DNA of 44,479 bases from an uncultured Prevotella sp. (GTDB lineage Bacteria; Bacteroidota; Bacteroidia; Bacteroidales; Bacteroidaceae). The stretch lies in assembly GCA_900316015.1 (NCBI GenBank), contig ONBG01000028.1, positions 1 through 44,479 of the forward strand. Reading direction: 5' to 3'. A model generated the notes under the pieces. It had not been told where the DNA came from. It saw only the letters and a program-made list of their open reading frames with translations, and did not search any database. The position numbers and the translations under genes were made by a program. Below are positions 31,177-38,900 of this stretch, in pieces (within the stretch, counting starts at the first letter, position 1; each line of letters opens with the position of its first letter).

Positions 31177-32748
31177 TTAATGGACCACGACCTGATAGCC
31201 ACTGCTTTGTATGTCCTTCGGGGTGCACCTGTCAATCAACATGATGTATTGCCCTGGCACCCGGGGAGCTACGGCAGGGGACGCAGCATACGGAGTGCGA
31301 TAATTGGCAATGCCAAAGGGTGGCAAGAAGATAACGCCCTTGCTCTTCACGACATGCTCCCGGAATGACTTGGTCTTCAATTCCAAGGCTCCATTGATAC
31401 AGCCTTGATGCAGGGCAAGTGCCTCAGAAGGTTTCAGGTATTCTGCCGTGGCGATATCATCCATGTTGAGATAAATGGCATCCGCACATGAAATCAAGTT
31501 GCCATCGACATAGATACGTACCTCTGCGTCTTCTGGGTCTTTATCTGGAGATACATTATGGGGAAGAGTCGACGCACGCCGGGGAAGTAACTTGACACTG
31601 GCTGCCTGACCTCTCGAAGCAGGATTGATGGACAGTCGCATGTAAGAGAAGAATTCATCCACAAGGCGGGCAAAAGAGGAGAAATGACGCTCCGACATCT
31701 TTTCCTCGCTGATATAATGTGTCCCATAGAATTCCTTCGTTTGGTCCTTCTTCATTGCCTTGACCTTCGCCTTCACCGTGATCTCGGGCAACAACTGCAA
31801 TTCATGCAAGGGTCCCTGCCGCATAGAACCCGCAATAGAGACATCTGGGGATACGTCTTCAAGCCGTTCTATGTGATTCCAGTTTTTCAACGCTGGGATG
31901 GTGTCATCAACGAATGTATAATTGTAGAAGTCTGTCTTCCCTTTGTTGTCATACGCCTGTACGAAGAATTCCTCCTTCGGGGAGAAGTCGGAAACAGGAA
32001 TGGCAAAACGCCCTTCTGCATCTGTGCTGCCCGTAAAGGTGGCACTGTTGCTCCGCTGATAGAGGACAACCGAGCCGTTTTTCAACTTCCATTTGTTTCC
32101 ACCGCCCATGACCTGACCACGGATGACCTGCGATACCTCTGGCTGGTATTTCATCTGAAAGCCATCCTTGAGTACTCTGGCGATCTTAAGTCTCTTGAAC
32201 CGTGCCGAACAAAGCCATGCCGTGATGTCCGTGCGTTTCTCCCTTGCTGTCTCAAGAGGATAACGCACAGGGAAGGGACGATCGGAGATAAGGTCGTTTT
32301 CAAAATGGATGTCCGTCTCCGCAACGGGGATAAAGTGCCTTGTAGGGGAGGTCTCTACCTCGCTGAGAGGAAGGAAGCGAACGAAAGTTGCATCCTGTGC
32401 TGTTGACGGAGGCAGGCGGAGAACTTGCCCAGCCTTGAGACTGACTGGCAGAACTGGGTTCTCCTTGGGCCGCGATCCATACCAGTTATGGCATTCACTC
32501 AAGACTTTATTGTTCTCATCCGTGAGTAGGAGAGACACGACTCCCTCCGGCATTCCCGTCAAGTCAAGGGCACCGTTCTTCACCGATGGCAACAGCATGA
32601 GTCCACTGGCAGCATGATAGGCATAGAGCTTACGGTGTGACAGCGTAGAAGAACAGATCGTATAGGAAAGGCGTGTGTCGCTGATCTTTGCCAGGACGAC
32701 ATCTCCCCCACTCTCTACAGCAGGCAAGGAGAAGAAGGATTCCTTACC
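31177..32748 (-). pseudogene. C-terminal part of a frameshifted MG2/TonB-plug-type protein
   Basis: This frame continues, after a shift in a G7 run at 32747-32753, the protein begun at 33421. It encodes about 520 residues without a natural start at the join: a beta-rich part, a carboxypeptidase-regulatory-like domain (VIRGQVMGGGNKWKLKNG ... GRFAIPVSDF), and a TonB-plug-like end (VRIYVDGNLISCADAIYLN ... MDDIATAEYLKPSEA). Similar long proteins with an N-terminal macroglobulin-like (MG2) region and a C-terminal plug-like domain are known in Bacteroidota, usually as one chain of about 750-900 residues. The frame also runs upstream to 32859, but over that part it is the wrong frame of the N-terminal gene half. 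Confidence 0.7.
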
Positions 32749-33421
32749 CCCCCACAACAACACGGATACGATAACTTTTCCCTTTCTGCGGCTGCATGAC
32801 AAACACTTGCCAACCTGATGGCGTTGTCCGGGCAGTGTTGACGGTATCTCCTTTCTCATCCATGAGACTTGCCTCTACTTGCAAAGGCAGTCCCTTTCGG
32901 TCAGTAAGGCAGAATCCCACATTCTGGATCACCCCATCCAGCAATTTTCCTCCTTCAGGAAAGACATGGCATTGCAGCCTATCTTCACCGACGGAAGTGG
33001 GATGGGCACCTCTAAGTTCGACCGGGAACGTGGGAATGGTGGCATCCGGGAAATTGCACATCATCTTCGAAAATGCCCGGAGGTAATAGATTCCCTGTGG
33101 GGCCAGCGGGTCAAAGAGCAGGGTCGTTGAGAAATTACCCTGTGGGTCCACCGCCACCTTCTCACGAAGGAAGATGCTATCCCTGTCACCTAACAACTCC
33201 AAGTATACATAACGGCTGTAAGGGACAGTGCTTTTCCCATCGTCATCCCGCAAGAGACGCCCTGAGACCCTGACCGTATCTAAGCTCGTATAACTCATTC
33301 TGTCTGATGCAAAGAAGATCTTCTCTGTGGGCAAGGTCTGGGCAGAAACGACTAACGCCCTCACCATGAGCAGGAGAACGATCCACATGCACTTGCAATA
33401 CTTTCGTGATACCTTTTCCAT
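32744..33421 (-). CDS. N-terminal part of a frameshifted MG2/TonB-plug-type protein
   Basis: 225 residues with a signal peptide (WIVLLLMVRALVVSAQ) followed by macroglobulin-like beta domains (EKIFFASDRMSYTSLDTVRV, then GIYYLRAFSKMM). It stops at VVVGG directly behind seven G. With six G the frame would continue as VVVGGKESFFSLP into the downstream frame and give one protein of about 747 residues. The ATG at 33421 is preferred over the earlier start at 33451, because a promoter box lies between 33439 and 33446. This is either a phase-variable gene, a true pseudogene or a base-count error in the assembly. Confidence 0.75.
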   Translation of the reverse strand: MEKVSRKYCKCMWIVLLLMVRALVVSAQTLPTEKIFFASDRMSYTSLDTVRVSGRLLRDDDGKSTVPYSRYVYLELLGDRDSIFLREKVAVDPQGNFSTTLLFDPLAPQGIYYLRAFSKMMCNFPDATIPTFPVELRGAHPTSVGEDRLQCHVFPEGGKLLDGVIQNVGFCLTDRKGLPLQVEASLMDEKGDTVNTARTTPSGWQVFVMQPQKGKSYRIRVVVGG

Positions 33422-33438
33422 GATAGCTAAATTTATCG

Positions 33439-33470
33439 CAAATATAGCCATAATGTTTCATAAAAGCAAG
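33439..33470 (-). promoter_or_regulatory. promoter for the MG2/TonB-plug gene
   Basis: On the minus strand TTG (33469-33467) and TATATTTG (33446-33439) are 20 bases apart. The leader to the ATG at 33421 would be only about ten bases. Confidence 0.65.
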
Positions 33471-33489
33471 GAAAAAGCTGTTAATTCTC

Positions 33490-33531
33490 ACCGAGATCAT
33501 TCATCTCCTGTACGTCTGGATCATCTCCTGT
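33490..33531. repeat. two diverged copies of the window-end repeat
   Basis: ATCTCCTGT occurs at 33503-33511 and 33523-33531, each preceded by a GATCAT-like stretch. The core matches the 22-bp repeats at 177-286 and 44273-44360, but the spacing is 20 bases. Confidence 0.5.
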
Positions 33532-33625
33532 TGTGCGTTATTCTGTCCCAGAAAAGAAGGAATAGCACTTTTCCCTTAAAAAATCGAAAATTTACTGAGG
33601 AAAAATGGCATTTTACTGAAATTAT

Positions 33626-33881
33626 TTTGTATCTTTGCAAACAGAAAGTACCTTTGCTTTCGAAAAAGAAAGAAAGGTAGACAAGATTGAGAATAGAGCT
33701 TTTGTTTATGTTAATTTCGATAATTTTTAGATAGGTTTAGTTTGATAGGCTTCGTTAAAGGTTTTTATTAGAACTGACAGTTAGTGAGAATAGATTATAA
33801 ATTTTGAGTTAATTACTGTTTTTTTAGGGGGATGGTCTTCGTGAGAAGGTGATTCCTCTTTTTGTTTTATATATTTCCCCC
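33626..33881 (+). ncRNA. candidate noncoding transcript from an orphan promoter
   Basis: TTTG (33626-33629) and TACCTTTG (33649-33656) form a good plus-strand promoter with a 19-base spacer; another TATCTTTG box lies at 33630-33637. No plus-strand gene follows. The next 170 bases are very AT-rich with stop codons in all frames, and GGGGGA (33827-33832) can pair with TCCCCC (33876-33881) around a smaller CTTC-GTGA-GAAG hairpin. A small RNA ending near 33881 is possible. I do not recognise an RNA family, and no terminator T-run follows the hairpin. Confidence 0.35.
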
Positions 33882-33979
33882 AACCTGACAATGCATGAGA
33901 AGAATTCAAGATCGTACAGATCCAGACCTGATCTATACAACCTTGTAGCAAGGACATCGTCTCTCTCCTTCTCCTTGTG

Positions 33980-34849
33980 TTATCCCTTAGTCTTCTGCAG
34001 GATATATTCTCTGCATTCTTCCATGAGCCATTTCGGGGTGCTCGTTGCCCCACAGATCCCAATGGTGGAGACTCCATCCAGCCATTTCATGTCGATTTCC
34101 TCGGCACTTTCTATCTGGTAGGAATTGGGATTGATCCGTTTGCACTCCTTGAACAGGACTTTTCCATTGCTACTCTTTCTGCCACTCACGAACAATACTA
34201 AGTCATGCCGGGAAGCAAAGCCTGCTATGTTCGGCATCCTGTTCGCCACCTGACGGCAGATGGTGTCAAAGCTCCGAAAGGTTGCCGAAGGAGAGATGTG
34301 AGCATGGATATATTCTATGATATGATGGAACTCGTCTAAGCTCTTGGTGGTCTGGGAATAAAGATAGATATCTTTATTGAAGTCCAATCGCTTCACATCT
34401 TCCAAATTCTCCACCACGATGGCATGCCCTTCAGTCTGTCCCACCAAGCCCAAGACTTCCGCATGCCCGTTCTTGCCAAAGATGACGATCTGCGCCTCAG
34501 GGTTGTTGTCACACTGCCGCTTGATGCGCCGTTGCAGGGCGAGGACCACAGGACAGGTAGCATCAATGACCTCAATATGGTTCTGCTTCGCGATCGCATA
34601 GGTCTCCGGCGGCTCGCCATGGGCACGGAGCAGGACCTTCACGTCATGGAGTGTCCTCAGCTGCTCATGGTCGATTGTCACCAAGCCCCGGTCGTGGAGC
34701 CGTTCTACTTCCATCCCATTATGGACAATATCTCCCAGGCAATAGAGATGGTTATTCCTTGCCAGCTCCTCTTCTGCCTTGTGGATGGCCGTTGTCACCC
34801 CAAAGCAGAAGCCACTGCCCTTGTCTATTTCTATCTGTATGTCTCTCAT
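33980..34849 (-). CDS. ispH: 4-hydroxy-3-methylbut-2-enyl diphosphate reductase
   Basis: A 289-residue IspH (LytB), the last enzyme of the MEP pathway, making IPP and DMAPP from HMBPP. The three cysteines that hold the iron-sulfur cluster are in GSGFCFGV (about residue 13), DATCPVV (about 97) and GICGATSTPKW (near the C-terminus). Substrate-binding histidines appear in LGDIVHNG and RAHGEPPE. It is the last gene of the operon A2M-DUF1573-ispH and overlaps DUF1573 by 4 bp (ATGA). It supplies prenyl units for the polyprenyl synthase encoded at 22348. Confidence 0.95.
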   Translation of the reverse strand: MRDIQIEIDKGSGFCFGVTTAIHKAEEELARNNHLYCLGDIVHNGMEVERLHDRGLVTIDHEQLRTLHDVKVLLRAHGEPPETYAIAKQNHIEVIDATCPVVLALQRRIKRQCDNNPEAQIVIFGKNGHAEVLGLVGQTEGHAIVVENLEDVKRLDFNKDIYLYSQTTKSLDEFHHIIEYIHAHISPSATFRSFDTICRQVANRMPNIAGFASRHDLVLFVSGRKSSNGKVLFKECKRINPNSYQIESAEEIDMKWLDGVSTIGICGATSTPKWLMEECREYILQKTKG

Positions 34850-35913
34850 TCTTTTATATGGATGTCTATGACGACCTTCGCGTTTGTCGGGTCATTGGTA
34901 ATCATGAGGATACGGGGCTTGCGCCTTACCATTTTCAGGTCCTTGGCAATGGCTGTGATCTTCAACTTAGCCGTCTCGCCCGCTGCTATCTTCGTCTTGT
35001 TCAGGGAAACCTGCAATCCACCCGTGAACAGCTGTAGCTTTCGGATCACTAACGTGGAGTGCCCCTGGTTCTTCACCAAGATTTCTCCCTTCTTCTTGGC
35101 TTTCCCCTCAAAACTTCCTAAGTCTAACGTGGTCGTAGAAAGCTTCAAGCTCGGAGCCTCTGCCTTCGTTTGCTCACTCAAATAGCTCAAGCCTGGCAGC
35201 AAGACGGCTGAGACGGTGATCTCCTTTGAGCTTGCCACCTTGTCGCCGGGGAACATACCTACATACACGGAGGTTTGCGTCAAGCCATAATCCCGTAGCT
35301 TCCGGGAATTGAGAACCAAGGTGGCAGTACCGGCATGCCCTGGGGCTATCTTCGTGGGAGACACCTTTGCCGTCAGATAATTAGGCAAGTGCATGATAAC
35401 GGGCTGGATGGTCTGATTGGTGGTGTTCATCAGATGAATGGTCTGATAGGGCACCTCTCCCTTGTTGACATCATCGAACTCAATGTTGTTCTTGTCAGTC
35501 TTTAAATCCCCCACCGTAAAAGGATAGGTACCGGAAAAGTCAACGATCTCATCCACGACCGTTCCCCGTAAGGTGAGGATCAGGGGATCCTTCGACCCAT
35601 TGGCGTAAATGCCAATCTGTTTCTCGAAATGCCCCATCTGCTTGGCATCGTACATGGCTTTCACCATGAAGGTCTCGCCACCAGCGATGTCGTCCGTCGG
35701 ATACGAAAGGGTAGTGCATCCGCAACTGGTACGTACCTCATCAATCTTCGTCTTACCAAAGCCTTTGTTCTTTAACTCGAATTCTGCCGTGATCGGTTTA
35801 CGGAAAAGGATTTGTCCGCAGTCAATCACAGACTGCTTCGCCGTGATTCTTTGCGCCATCATAGGGGTGGCTGGAATCAGCATGAGCAGAGAAATGAAGA
35901 AATTCCTATTCAT
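34846..35913 (-). CDS. DUF1573 protein with repeated Ig-like domains
   Basis: A 355-residue secreted protein with a signal peptide (ISLLMLIPATPMMAQ) and about three Ig-like domains of the DUF1573/HYDIN kind. The first has the hallmark FELKNKGFGKTKIDEVRTSCGCTT-like pattern with paired cysteines in SCGCTT near residue 64; repeats follow as LVLNSRKLRDYG and VKNQGHSTLVIRKL. DUF1573 proteins are abundant in Bacteroidota, with unknown function, probably structural or adhesive in the periplasm or at the surface. It lies 9 bases behind the macroglobulin gene and overlaps ispH. Confidence 0.85.
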   Translation of the reverse strand: MNRNFFISLLMLIPATPMMAQRITAKQSVIDCGQILFRKPITAEFELKNKGFGKTKIDEVRTSCGCTTLSYPTDDIAGGETFMVKAMYDAKQMGHFEKQIGIYANGSKDPLILTLRGTVVDEIVDFSGTYPFTVGDLKTDKNNIEFDDVNKGEVPYQTIHLMNTTNQTIQPVIMHLPNYLTAKVSPTKIAPGHAGTATLVLNSRKLRDYGLTQTSVYVGMFPGDKVASSKEITVSAVLLPGLSYLSEQTKAEAPSLKLSTTTLDLGSFEGKAKKKGEILVKNQGHSTLVIRKLQLFTGGLQVSLNKTKIAAGETAKLKITAIAKDLKMVRRKPRILMITNDPTNAKVVIDIHIKE

Positions 35914-35922
35914 ATCGGATTG

Positions 35923-38900
35923 TTATTTGATGGTCAACGACTGGGCAGCGGAACGACCGCCATAAGAGGGACAGTATGCACTTTGAACGGTGCAGGTTCC
36001 CATGGAGTATGTCCCAGCCCTGTCGACATAATATTCGGTCTCGAGGACATGCTTGCCTTTCGAGAGCCTGTCGAAGTAATAATACGTGGCATTGTCGCGT
36101 GGAGAGCAGTAATAACCACCTTGATAGCCGCTCAACTGGTGGAGGGGCTCTAAGCAGGCAGCACGCTTGTCAGCCACTTGCACGAAGTCATAATCACGGT
36201 CGGCAATGATGGTGATCCTGACGCGGACCTTATCCCCTACCTTCAGTTGGTCTGTCCCACCTATGATCTCACGGTCGATGGACATTCCCGACGAGGCTTT
36301 CGCTACCTCCTTGGTCTTCTGCATGAACTGGGCATAGACAGCCCCCCAGCTTGTTCCTTCAGAGGTTTTCTCCGCCGTGAAGGTCTGCACATGATCTCCG
36401 TTGACCGTAGTCTTGACATATCCTAAGCCTGCTGTCTCCTTCGGGGTCTCTAACACCTTGCCATCTACCTTCAGGACGGTGCTCTCACCCTGACGGGACA
36501 GCTTACCGGTCTCACCGTCCAAGAAAGCATACACGGCATCGACGCTATTGATCGGCGTGCTCCAACTGGTGGTACGCTTTTCCTGCAACAGCCAACGCTG
36601 CATCTCCTCGATGGTCTGATAGTCCTGGGGACGCAAGAGCTTCAAGGCCTCGATGGCTGCCACCTGCGTCGGGATGCGATAGTCGAACCAACTGTAATAG
36701 GCTTTCGGGGTGTCGAAATAACGACCGGTCTCCTTGCGGTAGACACTGTATTCCATGAGGCTCTGCAGGTATTGCTTGGCCAACGCTGTGTCATGGGATG
36801 ACTTCCCGAAGATAACGGCTGCCAAGGCCTTGCCATAAATGGTGAAAGCTGTCGGCTGCTTGGCGAGATGCTGTACCAGGTAGGCAACATCTGATTGCTG
36901 GGATGCCGGGAGCTTCCTGCCATCCAAGGCACATAAATAAAGGTAGTGGACTGCCGTCTCACTGGGACGGACGTTCTTCACGCCCTTTTTCTCTGCTTTT
37001 TTCATCTCTGCCACTTCTTCAGCAATCTTCTTTCCCATGTAGCGGAAGGCTGCATAGAGCAGTGTCGACGTGTCGTCTTGTTTTCCGATCAAGGCGTTCA
37101 GGCGCACCATCATCTCGCTGACTGCAGTCGTCATGTAAAGGCTACCGGGCATGCCTGGCCACCAACTCCACGACCCGTCAGGGTTCTGCAACTTCTTCAT
37201 TTTGCTGAGACTGCTGCTCAAACGATAGCCTAATGCCGACTCATCGAAGTATTGGAGGAGCTGTTGCTTCTGGTCGGTCTCTTTCTTTGCATCCATCACC
37301 CAAGGGGTTTCATCCAAGACAAGGGTCTTAAGGTCCTGGTCTTTCTCCAACTGACCGATCAAGGAGGTCTCTGTTCCCTTCTCTTGCTTCCATAGCTCGA
37401 TCGTAGACTGGATCTGGGAAGCCGACTTCAGGAGATGCCCTGCCATGCTGTTGGAGTAATAGGCTGCCGCCTGACTGATCACGTCATCTGTTGTCGGGGA
37501 GCTCAAGGCGGGCAGAGCCTGGATCATTAACCAGGTTGGGTTATTGGTATATTCTACCGTGAGTTTCTTATCCTTGCTGCCTGTCGGGAAGAGCTTGGTC
37601 AAGTCGATCTGTTCCGTTCCTGCTCCATGCTGGGTGAATGGGACAGTTGTCACCACCTGCTCCTGCTCGGGCATGATCGGCAGGTAATGCTGTTCTCCAT
37701 CGCTGAAACCTTTCCCTGCTGCAGTTATCTTGCAGACCAACAAACTGTTCTCATAAGATTTCACACGGTCCATGTCCACATCGAAGCCCACCGTAGTGGT
37801 CTCGTGAGTCATCACCTGGAATGGATGGCGTTGCGTGAAGACGACACGCTCAGTCGCCGGGTCAATCAATTGCAGGGTTGCCACTCCGCTTGCCTGCTTG
37901 TCTGAGGTATTGGAGATCCTGGTCGCGAGCTGTGCTTGGTCGCCGGTCCTCAAGAAGCGGGGCATGTTCGGCTGTACCATCACCGTCTTCTGTGCCACAG
38001 CTTTCCCATCGATATAGCCATAATCCATCTCGGCGTCATGTGCTAATCCGAGGAATCTCCAGGTCGTGACGCTCTCTGGCAACGTGAACCGGACAGCAAC
38101 ATTCCCCTTATCGTCCGTCTCAAGGGCGGGATAGAAGAATGCGGTCTCGTTCAGGTTCTCCCTGACTTGTCCTGAGGCAGCAGTTTCTTCCGAGTCTTCC
38201 ACCATCTCTGCCGTTGCCCCAACAGGTGGCGCAGCTTCTGGTTTTACCGCACTGTCTTTCTTGATCATGACATTCATCAAGGATGTCTTGGCCATCGTTC
38301 TTGACCTGTGAGACGGCTTGCCAGATCCCATGACCATCACTTCCTCTTGGGCAACAGGGATGAAATTGAATACAGTCGTATCGAAATGGGTGAAGTCGAG
38401 CTCATTCTCCTGCAAGGGCTTGAAGCCTTGGAAGCCATAGAGTCCTGTTGCATTGAAGTAGCCTCCCCACCAGCGTGCTGAAGGAAGGTTCTGGAAGAGC
38501 GAGGGTGCGAACGTCCAATCGTGCTTCTTGATTGGGTCAAGTGACTGGTCATAGAGAGTCGCTAACAACTGTGCCTTTGCCGGTTTCCCATCGGGACGGG
38601 TAATCGTCAGGGTCCACTCCTCTTTCTGACCGGGAGTCAGCTTATCCCGGAATGTGGTCCATTTCACCGTTAGGTGCTTGTCTGGCAGGGGTCGCTGGAT
38701 ACCTGCCTCATGATGATAGAGCTTGCCGCCCTTCACCCAAGCATACGTGATGAGTATCCCGTTCCCATATTCTTCCTTGTAACTGAAATGCCGGGTGGTC
38801 AACGCATTGCTTTGCTTGATGACTCCATGTTCAAGAACGGCTTTCCCTGAGAATATCGTATAGAAGATATGTTGGTCTGGGTCTGAGGATCCAATCTGTA

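Noticed and set aside
31684-32406. 240-codon plus-strand frame across the frameshifted MG2/TonB-plug gene
   Set aside because: The minus strand carries the domain patterns on both sides of the G7 break. The plus frame has none.
33781-34077. 98-codon minus-strand frame overlapping the 3' end of ispH
   Set aside because: It overlaps a complete ispH in another frame, is low in complexity at the end, and starts inside ispH without cause.
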